Assembly (NCBI GenBank): GCA_013396915.1
Contig: VWZL01005000.1
Location: 56,035 to 120,034 of the forward strand
DNA: 64,000 nt
Reading direction: 5' to 3'
Source: Stercorarius parasiticus
Taxonomy: Eukaryota > Chordata > Aves > Charadriiformes > Stercorariidae
A program made the translations under genes and the position numbers. The notes under the pieces are model-generated. The model searched no databases. It had not been told where the DNA came from and saw nothing but the letters and a program-made list of their open reading frames with translations. Positions 37,691 through 51,662 of the stretch are shown here, piece after piece (the stretch's first letter is position 1; every line of letters begins with the position of its first letter).

Positions 37691-39601
37691 CACTTGCCTT
37701 TTCAGCTAATAAATAAAACTAATAAAAAAAAGGTTAATACTCTACTATTAGCCTTTGGAACACTTTTTTTTTAAATTAAAAATCTTCTGAAAGAAATCAG
37801 TGCTAAATGATTTCTTATATTAGTTGCTTTTTGCAGGATTAGTATTTTGTCTTCCTATTTTCTATGGCTTCATCTCATAACTTGTGGTTTCAGGTAATTT
37901 ATTCTGATTACTATTTTAGTGGGATATTTCAATTGAAAGGTATTAATTTGTTATTTTTTGTTGTAACTAGGTAATAATAGGCTCCTGAAAAAAATTTGAG
38001 AGCATTTTGCATAGTCCATTTGCAGAGGATGTATTTATCTTCTTTTGTAAAGATATTTGATTAACATAGTAGTCATTACATTACATAATAAGTCTTGACA
38101 TTTTTAACTAGTTTACTCTGGACCAGTATTTAATTATTTCTTTAGTAAACTTTTTCTTTTCTTCCAGTTTTTCCTTTGTGTTCTGTACCTTCTCTGATCT
38201 CAGGTTTTCAATGTTTTGTTTTGGTGTTTTTTTTTTTTTAGTTCCTCTTTTATGCCCCTATTTCCTAATATTCAAAATACCAATTAAAATAATTAATTTA
38301 GTAATTTGGGACTGTCACTCTTGAAAAGCAGATAATGTTGTTAGCGTATTTATTAGAGGAAGATTTTTTTTGCTAACTTTACATTTTCAAAGAAAAAAAG
38401 TAGGAAGCGTTATTACAGAAGTTGCAGGAAGAATTACAAAAAGTGTAATTTCATATTATCTCATAACAATAGCTGATTGCCTCTGTGCATTACAATAGAA
38501 TTCCAGGATGTCTTTTAGAAATAACATTAATTTTATTTTCTAAATGAAATTTAGAAAGAAAACTTACTTTGCAAAAGTTACAGCAGAGTTACAGTAGTTA
38601 TTTGCTGCACTGTTGATGTTGAGTATATAGCTAGCAAACTTTTCTTAAAAATGTATCTGTCAAAACTGAATCATGGGAAGTTAGAAGAATTCCATGGTCA
38701 GAAACTGGTTACGGTACAGAGTCATATTGAAGGTACTCAGTATGACAGTAACTGTAACTCTTTCCTTTCCTTCAGCTCTACCTTCAAGATTATCCACACA
38801 AACACACCAGAATAACACCCCTTTCTAGTATGACACTTGTGCTTTGAGTCATTTATATCTTATGCTTTTTCAGTTACTTTAATTTTTACACTCATGGCTA
38901 GAGAAAAATACAGAGCGCTTTAATGATATTAAAAAAAATCCATGTTCTTTTAAAATAAACATTGATTTATTTATTTTTTTTACTCCATCTAGTAGGAAAA
39001 AGCAAATAACTTTATCATTTTCACTTGGTACAGATATAGAAGCCATATACTTCTGTCTTATCACATTTAGAACTGTGCTGGTTACATCTTTTTCCATTTG
39101 ATTGATCTGAAAACATGAATAAGTATCTTCATCACTCATTTGTCTCTCATACACAGAGTTGTAAAATTCTAGATACCTTGACATTTAAACAGTTCTTGAT
39201 TGTACTGAAAGGCTTTAGAGTTAGACTTTTGCTTTCACAGTAAGACAAAAGATTGTGTAAATTTATTTTTTGTTCAGCCAGACATGAGAATATATGGTAG
39301 TAGAGAAGCAAAAATTCATTTTTCGGTATCCAACTTGTCTGCAATTTAATGCAGACTCTGTATTAGTTTTTGTTTAGCATTGTTTGATGAACATAAAGTA
39401 TCAGGTATCAGTTTTCTGGCATCATATAGATTGATGCAATTTGAATTGTAAGCTTCGTCTGGTCCCAAGAGAGATCGCTACTGAATTGCATGATGTTGTT
39501 ATACAGTTCTGGTATTCTTTGGGACATATTAAACTCCTATGTTTTGATTATACTTATTTGACGAATATTTTCTGTAAGTGGATGGTCAAAAATTAGTATT
39601 A

Positions 39602-40460
39602 TAGAATCATAGAATGGTTTGGGTCGGAAGGGGACCTTCAAAGATCATCTAGTTGACATCTCTCAATAGACCAGGTTGCTCAAAGTCCCATCCAACCTAA
39701 CTTTGAACACTTCCAGAGATGGGGCATCCACAACTTCTGTGGCCTGTTCCAGTGTCTCACCACCCACATCACAAAAAATGTCTTCCTTATGTCCAATCTA
39801 AGCCTACCCTCTTTCAGTTTATAACTATTGCCTGTTGTCCTGTTGCTACAGGCTTTGGTAAACTGTGTATCTCAGTCTTTCTTATATGCCCCCTTTAAGT
39901 AGTGAAAGGCCTCAGTCAGGTCTTCTTAGAGCCACCTTTTCTCCAGGCTGAACAACTCCAGCGCTCTCAGCCTGTCTTCATAGCAGAGGTACTCCAGCCC
40001 TCTGATAGTTTTCGTGGTCTTCCTCTGGACTCATTCAAGCAGGTCTATGTCTGTCTTGTGCAGGGAACCACAGAGCTGGGCCCAGCACTCCAGGTGGGGT
40101 CTCATGAGAGTGGAATAGAGGGGGAGAATCACCTCCCTTGGCCTGCTGGCCACGCTTCTTTTCGTGCAGCCCAGGGTACGGTTAGCCTTCTGGGCTGCGA
40201 GTTCACATTGCTGGCTTGTGTCCAGCTGTTCATCCACCAGCATCCCCAAGTCCTTCTTGGCAGGGCTGCTCTCAACCCCTTCATCCCTCAGCCAGTATTG
40301 ATACCGGGGGTTGCCCTGGCCCAGGTACAGGATCTTGCACGTGGCCGAACTGTTGAGCTTTGTAAGGCTTTTATGGGCCCACTCCTCAAGCCTGTCAAGG
40401 TCCCTCTGGATGGCATCTCTTCCCTCCAGTGAATCGACCACACCACTCAGCCCGGTCATC
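39602..40460 (-). mobile_element. CR1 retroposon, 3' half (reverse)
   Basis: The 3' terminus is at the left ('tagaatcatagaatggttt'). Reading on the minus strand it runs back through the UTR and RT C-terminus to the segment after the active site. The minus frame 40459-40031 retains 142 codons including [36 protein letters not shown] and LYSTLMRPHLE. It is less degraded than most copies here. It is 5'-truncated at about 40460, where it abuts a second CR1 in the opposite orientation. Confidence 0.95.
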
Positions 40461-40467
40461 TCAGCTT

Positions 40468-41577
40468 GGTGACTATCTAAGAAACCTGAGGGTGCACAAG
40501 TCCATGGGACCTGATAAAATCCATCCGTGCGTCCTGAGGGAAATAGCAGATGAAGTTGCTAAGCTGCCTTCTGTTATATTTGAAAGTCGTGACGGTCCAG
40601 TGGAGTTCCCACTGACTGGAAAAGGGGAAACCTAACCCCCATTTTCAAAAAAGGAAAAAAGGAAGACTCAGGGAACTACAGGCCGATCAGTCTCTCCTCT
40701 GTGCCTGGCAAGATTGTGGGGCATATCCTCCTGGAAACTCTGCTAAGGCACATGAAAAAAAAGATGTGATTGGTGACAGCCAACATAGCTTCACTAAGGG
40801 CAAATAGTGCCTGACAAATTTGGTGGCCTTCTGCTATGGCATTACAACGTTAGTGGATAGGAGAAGAGCAACTGACATGATCTACCTGGACTTGTGCAAA
40901 GCCTTTGACACTGTCCAGCATGACATCCTGGTCTCTAAATTGGAAAGGCATGGATTTGATGGGTAGACCATTGAGTGGATAAGGAACTGGCTGGATGGCT
41001 GCACTCAAAGGGTTGTGGTCAATGGCTCGATGTGCAAGTGGAAACCAATGACGGGTGGCGTTCCTCAGGGGTCAGTACTGGGACTGATGCTGTTTAACAT
41101 CTTTGCTGGCAACATGGACAGTGGGATTGAGTGCACCCTCAGCAGGTTTCCTGATGACACCAAGCTGTGTGGCACGGTTGACGCACTGGAGGGAAGGGAT
41201 GCCATCCAGAGGGACCTTCACAGACTCGAGAGGTGGGCCTATGCCAACCTCATGGAGTTTAATCAGGCCAAGTGCAAGGTCAGGTGGGTCAGGGCAATCC
41301 CAAGCCCAAATACAGGCTGGATGGAGAATGGATTGAGAGCAGCCCTGAGGAGAAGGACTTGGGGGTGTTGGTGGATGAGAAGCTCAGCATGAGCTGGCAG
41401 TGCGTGCTTGCACCCCAGAAGGCCAACCGTATCCTGGGCCGCATCAAAAGAAGCGTGGCCAGCAGGTCAAGGGAGGTGATTCTCCCCCTCTACTCCGCTC
41501 TGGTGAGACCCCATCTGGAGTACTGTGTCCAGCTCTGGAGTTCTCAGCACAAGAAGGACATGGACTTGTTGGAAAGG
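40468..41577 (+). mobile_element. CR1 retroposon, central RT domain (sense), 3'-truncated
   Basis: About 1.1 kb of CR1 in sense orientation, covering most of the RT domain. Recognisable blocks in order are SMGPDKIHPCVLREIADEVA (about 40501-40560), NYRPISLSSVPGK (40673-40711), [16 protein letters not shown] (about 40883-40930, with the first catalytic Asp), GVPQGSVLG and [11 protein letters not shown] (41057-41120), then F-P-D-D-T-K-L (Ala to Pro in the usual FADD box), and [11 protein letters not shown]. Several frameshifts and stops separate them. The copy ends at about 41577 without a 3' UTR. Confidence 0.95.
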
Positions 41578-44200
41578 TACTATATGATGAAGTATTCTTG
41601 CAGTTTTTCTGTGTGTTTTTTTTTTTTTTTAATTTCTTTGGTGTCTACCTTTCTTTCCTGATAGCGTTATGAAAGCTGAATTCACACAGACACTATGTGC
41701 AATCTGCATTACCATAGTAAAAGAGACTTGGGTGAGAAGTTCAGTGTTCCCTGTGGTAGTCATAGACTTTCCGAGGGAGCAGCCTTGCCTGGTTCCCGCA
41801 CCATCATGCAGATGACGCAGCAGGGGAGGAACTTACCAGCAATGTCACCAACAAGGCTATTGAGAACTTTGAACTTTCTTTGGGCCCTGAAGCTTTTGAA
41901 CATCAAGATTAGCAATTTACATGTTGTAATGAGTGACACATCCTGCCTGTAAGTCAGTTTACCAGGCCTTAAGGAAGTATAATTCATCCTGTATGTTTTT
42001 TTGCCACCACGTCTTCCACTGTTAAAAAAAAATACAAACTTATTTCAGTTAGGTACTTCATTTGCAGTCACTTGAATTTTTGCATTTGTAGAGAAATTGG
42101 CATATTAATTTTTCTGCAAATTCCATATTGTAGGAATTAACTGTCATCTCCAGAAAATGGGTTGATGCTTTGTCCCCCTGATTTCAGCTGCTTTTGATGG
42201 TGAAAAGAACCAGAACCTAAATTTACAGTATGAAAGTTTAATAAGATTTCCTGATCTTGTGAATATTTTCTGAAATATCAGTACGTTCTGTTAAATGTGT
42301 CTCCTTTGCAGAATAGCATTCTTCACACATGCAAACAGATTACAATTTCTTTTTTTTTTAATGTGTTATAACTGGAAATTGTTTTGCAATATACTGTCAG
42401 CTTCAAACATAGCTCTAAAGAAGCATCCTTTGAAATTATAACTTACTAGTTCAGATTTAGAAAATGCCTAGAAGAAAGACAGAATTGATATTAATTTTCC
42501 TGATTACAAGATGTAACTGAAGAATTCCTTTAAAAAAAATACTTACATTTTCTTGCAATGAAGTCTTGCATTTAAAATTTTTTACTACTTGCACTGCTTA
42601 TTCAATATGAAAGCCTAATGCCTATTTAAGATAGTTATGTTTGCCAGTTCAATCTGGAACAGAGCCTGGTGTAAATTAAAGGTAGAACCATTGTGATTGT
42701 TTAAGTTTGAGAAGTACATGGAAGAAAGCTTAAATATGAGAAACGTTTTCTCTGAAAATGTACTTCTGAAGTTTGAGTCTTGCTTTTATATTTAGAAAGA
42801 AGTCCAGAACTGGAAGATATACATATTTACATACATATATAAAGCGGTTATTGCCTGGGCAGGTAATCACAGTGGAGCGTATTTCACTGTGTATGTTTGT
42901 GCTGTGCTGCCTTGCTGATGCTGATTATTAGCTAGATATGCCCTCACGTGTTTTAGCAATAATGGACATCTACTCTGGAGATATAATGCATACTTGTAGT
43001 TAACTGAGAAAACCTTATGTGGATTAGAGGTTATGGGATAGCCTTTTACAGGAATTTGATGTAAGAGGTGGGAAATTCAGGAAAAGCTTTTAAACCCTAT
43101 CCTGATTTTTTTTTTTAAATGGTAGCTCTTACTGTTTTAAGTCTTTACTCCAATGATTGTATTGGAAATATTATATTCAATTTAGGTACAGGTGGGGTTC
43201 TTTGACAGCTGGGTGTTTGTTCTTGGTTAATGCTGACAATTAAAAGGAGAGTAAAAGGATTTTTCGTTCTACATACTAGCAATTTTTCATTTTTTCTTAA
43301 CTTTGAGCTAAATTCAGCAGCTTCACCTCCCTTAGTGCTTGACCACAAAGTGAAATTCAGTCTTGTTTCCTGTCTTTCCAAATCCATGAAACATTTAACA
43401 GGAACGCAGTACAGTCCCACTAGTCTTCTCACTTAGAGTTGATCGGCAGACATTAGCTCTCCTTAGAGGCAGGAAATACTAAGATGTCAGATGCCTGGAA
43501 GTGACGCAGAATTCACTATGTTAATATGAACAGAAAGAGTGAAATTCAGTGCTTGAAAAGCTATCTGTAAACTATTTTGGATGACCAAGTCAATTAATTC
43601 ATTTTGCAAGGTTGCCCGCTTTTTTATTTGACTTTCCCAAGCTGAACTTTGAATTCGCATGGAGGAGGTGATCCAAGGGCAGAACTGTAGTTCATTAGGT
43701 GTATTCCATGTGAAATTCTTTGCCTGATCAGTATCCTCTTTATTCTGTACGTCATGGAGTTTATCAGCAGTTTTCCTCCTAAGCCAAAGATACTGAGGGA
43801 AATTATAAAAAGAAAGGAAGTCTTTGCTTTTCTTGTGTGTTAAATAAACATGCATTGTAGGTAGACTTACTGGCTTTGATTTTTTTGTTAATGGGTAAGA
43901 TCTCTAGTACTAGCTCTTGGGAATAACTGCATGAATTTTGTGGCTCAGTACTTTAGACTTGTATCTGTTAAACCTGATTATTTTAATTGTACCTTTCTTG
44001 TACTATAGCTTCTCTATGAAGGACCACTGTCAGTTAGATTGCGTTTTTGAATGTAGATATTGCAAGTGTCTTTAATGAAGTGTCTTTTTTTAAGTCTGTT
44101 TTAGTTTGTTTTGTAGGAGTCTTTTCTTAATAACATGAGGCTTTAATATTATAATAAGTAAATTTATGCCTTGGTTATTTGTTCCAAATGCATATGAATG

Positions 44201-44228
44201 TTTTTTTTTTTTTTTTTTTTAAAAAAAA
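44201..44228. repeat. T20-A8 homopolymer pair
   Basis: Twenty T followed directly by eight A, in intron 4. Simple sequence with a self-complementary core; run length in the assembly may be unreliable. Confidence 0.85.
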
Positions 44229-46829
44229 GGTATGGGGGGATGGAACACAGCTGACATTGTCCAAAAGTAAATAATTATTACTTGGCTGTTCACTTAACAA
44301 CTGGATTTTTCTTGTGATTGGTCAACAGACTGCAAAATACTATCTTCTCCCCAAACAGGAGAAATAAATACTGTCTGTTATTTCTAAGTGAGTGGGAAAA
44401 TTGTCTCCTTTAATTAACTGGTGCTGTAAAGGGTGTTTCCCATTTTCTCTATTTCTTTATAGAGAGATACCTTAGTTCTACTTGGAACGTTTGTTAGATA
44501 CTGTTCGAATAGCTTTAAGGTAAAAATAAAAACAGTTGATACACAGAAATTGAATGTTGGAGGAGAACTGTGAAAAAATATAATGCCATCTAAAATCTTC
44601 TGCCGGCATAGTTGTTCTCCATGACTTGTATTCATAATTTACATTGTTGGCTTCACTTGTTGCAATTGTTTCTCAGTGGTTTTATTAATCTTCCTTTTGC
44701 TGTAGTTTTCCTGATCACTTGCTTTCTCATACCTTTGAACACCAACCTCATCCACTTTTGCTCCTCCAACTTTCTACACGAAATAATGGACGAGGTGTAC
44801 TTTCCTGCTCTTATCTAGCAAAGGTCCTGAAAAGGGTACCTTTTCAGGTAAATACCTACCCAGCCCCCAGCACTTTAGATTGGACTTTATTTTCTGTTTT
44901 CTGCATGCATTCAGAATAACTCTTTGTTCCATTGAGAAGATTAAGGGCAGTGTTTGCTTGAAAAAAATTTAATGAAGTACCTAACAGAGCTATTATTCAT
45001 TTTGGAAACCAGTTGCTGTGGTTGCCATAGTAATAACAAGCCCTCTATTAAAGCTGTTTTCTATATGTACTGCCTGTATTGTAACGTGCTGTTGGGGGAG
45101 CTGCAGTTCCGTGATGCTGTGCTCTTGAAAGAATTTTCCAGCTTTGAATAGTTAAATTATACAAGGAATTTATGTTATAGAAACATAAAACATGTAAATC
45201 TAGTTTATCATATCTATCATGGAATTGTTCATGCAGGCCATCACTTCATGTAGCCATTTACAGTAATCTCAATGAAATAACAGCTGTATCAAAAATGAAT
45301 AATGCATACATTTTGAGCTCCTTTAATATTTCTTGACTTATTTTTTATTTATTTGTAACTGATAGAATGATGAGCTTGTAGTTCCAAGAAAAATGATTGT
45401 AGACTTGGTTGTTTCCCCTCGTGTGTTTTAGGTATAATGGGTAATAGCTCTAGTAATAGCTCTTGGGTTTAGAAAGCTGGTAAATTAATGGCATGTTTTC
45501 TTTGTAGAATGCCCCATGAAATATTTATGGAATATGAAGAATCTCTAAATCTATGGAAGTAAAAGGATAATGTCTTAAGATTTCTTTTAGAATAATTGCT
45601 TTAAACTTTTTCAGAGAGAAAAGTATATCCAAATGTATTGAGTAAAGGAGGTAAAACAAATTTTTCCAAAATTAAATGAACTATATCAAATTGAAGCATT
45701 TACATACCATATTATCCCTTCATAATAAGCTATCCTAACCCACAAATGTTTCTGCAAAAGAGAAATGCTGTCTCTGTAAGCAGAAATGACAGTTGGCTAG
45801 TGCTAGCAAATGGAGATAATTTTTGGTCTAAAATCTATAGGGATTTATAGACATTTTGATGCTTATTCGTCACAAAGTTATGTAAAATAATGAGACAACT
45901 GAAAGACAGAGTAGCAATTGGGGTTCACAGTATTGCTTCAGAAAGTATCCTTTCAATCTGGGACAGAGTTTATAGACAAGGTTTTACAAACACTGCTCTT
46001 GGATCTGGCTAATTTCAGCTCTGAATCAGTAGGTTAAAATTAATTCTATGCTCGTATTTTTATGAAGTGGTCATGTCTATGATAAGAATGTTTTACAACT
46101 GCTCATTTTCAAAATAATTGTTCTCGAGTTTTAAGAACATGTTAATTATATTGAAGCAAGGATATTTTTGCAGTACTATCATGATTGAAAAATGTGTGTC
46201 TCATTTGTAGGTGGCTAAAACTCCTTTGTAGAAATCCTGTGCTGGGCGGCATGTTCTCCAGCTCCTAACTAGGACATCTAATTCCCTGGGAAATCTACAA
46301 GGGGAAAGAGTTAGTATAATGACAATAAATGGAAATTATGCTTTGACTAAGGAGAATGTAACATTTCAACCAATGACAAATAGTTTAATGGTTAATGAGA
46401 TATTAAATAGAGGACAAGTTTCAAATATAAGTGCAAGTACATTTCCTTGGTACTCTCAAAGTCTTGGTTGAGGATAGATTTCTTCTGCTGCCTTGATTTA
46501 AAGTGTTGCAGACTATGGGGTAGATGTATATAATCAAATAGACTTTTGCAAGACGGCAATTTCCAAGTTTTAAACCTTTATGCCTATACTTCTATACTGC
46601 TACATTCTATGCAATAAAAATTAATAAACTTACTGTGTGATTGGAGCCTATTTGTACCCTACACAGCAGAAATGTGGTAGCTTTAGATTTGTTCTTTATT
46701 TGCCCCTAATTTCATTCTTTCCTGTTTGACTTTATTAAAAACAAAAATGAGAACACTCTAATAGTTGAGGACTAATTTGGGAAAAAAGGGGTGTCCACGG
46801 CATCATGGGTATAGAAATGCTGTGAATAT

Positions 46830-46890
46830 TAAAAAAAACCAAACCAAAATAAACAAAACCAAACAAATCCCAAAACAAAACCAAAACCAG
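46830..46890. repeat. (CAAAA)n-like low-complexity run
   Basis: A/C-only stretch of aaacc and caaaa units, about 60 bases, in intron 4. Confidence 0.85.
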
Positions 46891-49779
46891 CAAGGGGAGG
46901 GGGTTGTGGGGGAAGAAAAAAGCCCCCAGCACTTTAATATTGCAAGTCTTTTCTTCAGAACTATTGTGAAGGGGTACCAGCTTGACCAAGAACTCCTTTG
47001 TGAATGAAAACAGGGCATAACAAAGCTGTGACATTCAGATGAGCATTTCTTACGAAGAAAAGCTAAAATTCAGCTTTTTTTTGCTGTAATATATTAGCCA
47101 TTCCTACTGCTGTGTACACAGTAATAGAAGTCTGTGTAGAGGAAATAAGTAGTAAACAAAAATTCTTCTGCTTTCCCCAATTATAGTTGCATTTGGATAG
47201 GTACTCTAGGAATGTTCTGCTCAAAGAAGTAATATCAAGTAAATTGGATTTTGTGTTCAACCTTTGCTTTAATTATTAACAATAATAGAGGAGTAAAAAT
47301 ATTTCAGAAATTAAATTTAGCGTGCACCTAGATTCTTTATTTTGACCTTTGGATGCTTTTTCTGCATTTGATGGTGTGTAGACAAAGTTTTTTGATAGTT
47401 CTTTGATGTTCTGCTGATCTTCCTTACTAAAGATGACCTGGCAGAAGAGTAGAGTGCTTATGTGTTAATGGTGAGAGAAAGGCCCTAGTTGCTTGTTGGA
47501 AATTGATCAGAGAAGGCTTGTGCATTGTATATTAACAGCAGTAAATATATATTGGGTTTAAACTAAGTACTATAATATACAGTAATAATATAACTTCCCT
47601 TCTTTCGGATGTTATACTAAACTTTATACTAAAATGAAGTAAAAAAACCTCAAGCTTCAAGGGCTAACTCTGAGTCAAATGGCTGGAGTATTTTGGTACG
47701 CATACAACTCCAGCTGCAGCATCGGGCTTTCTGTCTTTCAATTTACCTCCTTCATCTTAGCAAGTTATTTTTGGCATCTCTTTCCATTTTGTGAATCCAT
47801 AGGAATAGTCACACATGTTAGTGGGGAAAAGGCAAAAAAAATTCAGGAAAGGAACAAAATGAAAACTTCTGCTGGTGGACAGGTTGAAGAGATAACAGGT
47901 TCCCTGTATGAAAAGCTGACAGAAGTTAGAAAAATAGCGCTTCATTTTTCAGCCTCTCTCTGCCTCCTCTTTGTGAAGATGGAGCATCTGTGGATGTAGG
48001 TAGGAACTACTCAGTCTCTTTGAAACTGTGAGATGGGTTCCAGGTTTGGAGCTTCTGTGGCTGTCGGGAGCCACGTGGGGCTGGTGACAGCTTTCAAGGC
48101 CAGACTCTCAGGTGTGCGCAGATAAACACAAGACATTCTCCTTTCTAGGATGCCAGGAAGGATTCAATGTCGCATGTTGTGTGAGCTGATTTTTATCATG
48201 TCAAGGCTGTTTGTAAAAGCAGCACATCATACCTGTTTCCTAAAAATGTTTTGTCAAGTATCTCATTTGCTTCTGTTTCTTGGAAAGGTGCTGTTTTTAG
48301 AGGTGTAATCAAATATTTTTTTCTTTGCATGACATCTTTGTGGATTTATTTGCTCTTAAGTCGAGCTTCTGACCTCTGTCAGGCATTTCATATGTTTTTT
48401 GTAGCTCTCGTATTCTCAACAAATTAATGTCTAGCTATTTGCTCCCTTGAGCACGCTGTGTGTTACATATTGGCCCAGTATGGAACTTTTTAAAAAGAAG
48501 TATTTTTATCATGTGTTATATGGAGAAAATTCATCCTTAAGTGGATTTTCTATTACAAGGTACCGTAGCATCTGAACGTACTTAGCACTTCTCGGTGGGA
48601 AAGCTAAATATTCAGGAGGAAATGGGGAGAACCAGGTGTTTAAAAGAAAAATGAATGAAAATTGGATAAAAAAAAAAAGTGGTACTGTGGTAACTTACAG
48701 ACTAGAACTTAGTATTTTAATTTTGATATGTAAAAGTCAGAATGATTTCACCCCCTCAGGTCTTTTTTAAAATTAAGATTCATCTGTCTCAAGGTAACCT
48801 GAGAACTTGAATGCAAGTATTTCAGTTACGTGTTATCACTTGATTTTATGAAGTGATCTGGTGGGTCATTTGTAAGAATAAAGCCCATCGTAAAACCAGT
48901 AATAGACAAACTTGCTGTAAAATTTATGCATGTGTTTCAACTAAAATGTATGTGTAATTCATGTATTTTAACAGTATTATTAGAACAGCTTCACTGACAA
49001 TCTTTTACGTACATCTAAAGTGGTACTCTATGTATATGCTTCAATTTGTTCTTTCCTCTCTTGTCACCAGAAGCATTTCTATTTTATGCTATAGTAGTGT
49101 TAAACTAAATCTTCTAGGAGCGACGTTTTTCCTGCTTTTATAATTGTTGTTGGGAAGGGCACGGTTCTTGGTTTTCTTTCCTCTTGTTTTGGTGTTGAAC
49201 CGTCAGAGGAAAGCGTAATGTGAATTGATGCTTTAACAATAGCGATGCACAAGGGTCAGAAGCTGTGTGCTTTTGGGGTGATAATCATGAAAGAGTGCTA
49301 CTGCACCCAATAAGAATTCTTGCATAGCCTCTTTCAGTTGTAATGTGTGCTGTTTGTCACTGGCAAAATGCTAGTTGAGCTCACTGTAGTGAAAAGTTAG
49401 GACCAGAATTTTAGGTGATTTTTGGAGTAGTCTGAGATTCTGGAATTTTGGAGGACTGTGGTATAGGACAGCAGTCAGTGTTGGTGCAGAAATGGAATTA
49501 TCACGTCCCCGGGGCTAATGGGTTGTGCTGAAGTTGACTTAACTCTCAGATGTGCAATCATCTGTCTGTCTTTTCCATACTGAAAGCAATTACCGTACCA
49601 CTTACGAAAGCAAAACCAGAAACAAAAGCCTTGAGAAAGTTCAGAAGGCTCCCGTATGGTATGTCAACAGAGTAGAGGAAGTTATTAAATACAATCCAAA
49701 AGGTAACGTTCTGCATCAAATAAGGAGAGTAGAAGAGAATATAAATCCTGTCAGGCTAAATACATGGAAGCACTTCTAA

Positions 49780-50040
49780 AAGAGAGTTTGAGAAGTGATT
49801 TGCAAAACAACCAAACAGACTAGTATTAAATGCTTTTTACCAAGTATATTGTGAGAAAGAGCATTGCCAAAGATTCTGTAGGCGCAGCAGAAAATCCAGG
49901 CGTAAAAAGAGTACCCAGAGAGGATAAGGCTCTGGCAGAGGAACATAAATAATTATTTAATTTGTGTTCAGCATTCAAGAATGTAGGGAGATAGTCACTC
50001 CTAAATGCTACATTATGGGGAATTAGTCAGAGGATCTGTT
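49780..50040 (+). mobile_element. Possible ancient CR1-like LINE fragment
   Basis: The run 'gagaggataaggctctggc', 'taaataattatttaattt', 'ttcagcattcaagaatgta' and 'gggagatagtcactcc' follows the order of the segment before the RT domain in ancient CR1/L3-type elements ('gacgataaggccattgc', 'taaatgaattctttgc', 'tcggtcttcacggctgagga', 'gggagattccc'). The match is weak and the limits are uncertain; it may begin near 49552. Confidence 0.4.
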
Positions 50041-50669
50041 TCAAATAAGTGTTATGTTATAAAACAAAAATGTCTTGTCCTTGGTGTGTATTTCTACGTC
50101 TGTGTCCCGTGCTGAGATTTTCTTCCAGAAAGAGCAGTCCTTTGAAACCCAGTCTCATAGGATATGTACGTTATTGTTTGGAATTACATGACAGCTCAAG
50201 CTATTCCTAGTTAAAGGAAATGTAAGTTTGTTGCAAAATAGTGTCAGGAATGAGAACTGATTTGTCGTGAAACTTGCTGAAAAAAACCTTATTCCTCTTT
50301 TCTCTTTAATTTTCAAAGAATGACTCCTTAGTTCAGTGAGTCCTACAAGTGGTTGATTATATTTAGCCTGGAAGTGAAGGTTTCATTTGAAATAGTGCCA
50401 TAATTTAAATTCTCTTTGTCAAAACTATCTTTTCTTTGTCCTGAATGTAGAAGGAAAGCTCAGCTGCATCACAGGACAGGTTTAATAGAATAAGCTATAT
50501 TCCAATTTGGTTGCATAGTTCCAGTGTTTGGCTTTAAATGAATTACTGAAGAGTAAGTGGAATTTTTGTCCTGGATGATTTAGTCATATGCTCCACATTT
50601 CTGATTTTGACAAATCTGCATCTTTTCTTGTTTTATACTTGGTAGGTTTTTTTTTGGTGGTTTTTTTTT

Positions 50670-50682
50670 GGGGGGGGGGGGG
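50670..50682. repeat. G13 homopolymer flanked by T-runs
   Basis: A run of 13 G preceded by nine T and followed by 'atg' and nine T. It could fold as a G-quadruplex, and is also a typical place for length error in an assembly. Confidence 0.85.
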
Positions 50683-51662
50683 ATGTTTTTTTTTCCTCTT
50701 TTCATGGGTTGTTTTTAGAGATTGGTACCCATGTTTGTGCATAGATTCTTATCTGGATCAACTTAAGGGAGGAGAAGAAACAGTGAGGTGAAAGATGAGG
50801 TAGAGTTCAATGGAGTATAGAGTTGAGAATGAGCAGTTGATGTTACTTGAAAGTAATAAAAGTAGTTTCCAAGTTGTAATTTATTTTCTGTTTTCTGCAT
50901 ATACTATGCTTATCGCATAGTTTGTAAATGGTGTGCTTGTCTGTACTAGTAGCCAAAACTTGAAGCTTTAGCAAAATGATTGTGTAAGGAAATAATAAAC
51001 TAATGCATAAAATCTGTTTCCTTTCATCCAGGCAACCAGTGACACAAATAGATCAGACCTGGTAAAGTGTCCTTGTTCATAAATGCTGCACAAGGACTAG
51101 TGGAGCAGAATGGTGCACAGTTGGAGATCACTTGCCTTTGAAGACATGGGTTCTTCCTTGTTATTAATCCAACACTGGAGCTTATTATCATGTTCTGGGG
51201 TGGAGGAGAGATACGTATATAATTTGTAGATGTGTTTAGTTAAGGCAAATAGTCTCTCTTTTTTTTTTTATTCATAAACTATACAAAATACCATTTTTCT
51301 AGTGTTGTTGCTATTACATACTTTGCCTTCACTTGTTCTGACCAATTCCTGCCTCTTTGGCTTTTAGAAGAACATAACTAGTTGATACTACTGCCTATGA
51401 TTTAGTGCTTGCTAGCTTGGGGATTTACTTGGCATTGAATCATGAGTGGAATTGAAACTTGTTGCAGATGTGTTAGGGCTGCAGGCAAATACCTAAGCTG
51501 GTGACTGCCCTGCTCGGAGCCTGAGCTCACTCCCCAGGGTGTGGAGAATGACTGAAGGCGACCTGAGAAATTGCTGTACGTAACAAACAGCAGTGTGAGA
51601 AACTGATAGAAATTATAGATAGCACCCTATGGGATGCATTTCACAAGTAGTAAAGGGGGAAT

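Noticed and set aside
41015..41661. Three overlapping + frames that look like protein genes
   Set aside because: They are pieces of the CR1 reverse-transcriptase domain in shifted frames, not host genes.
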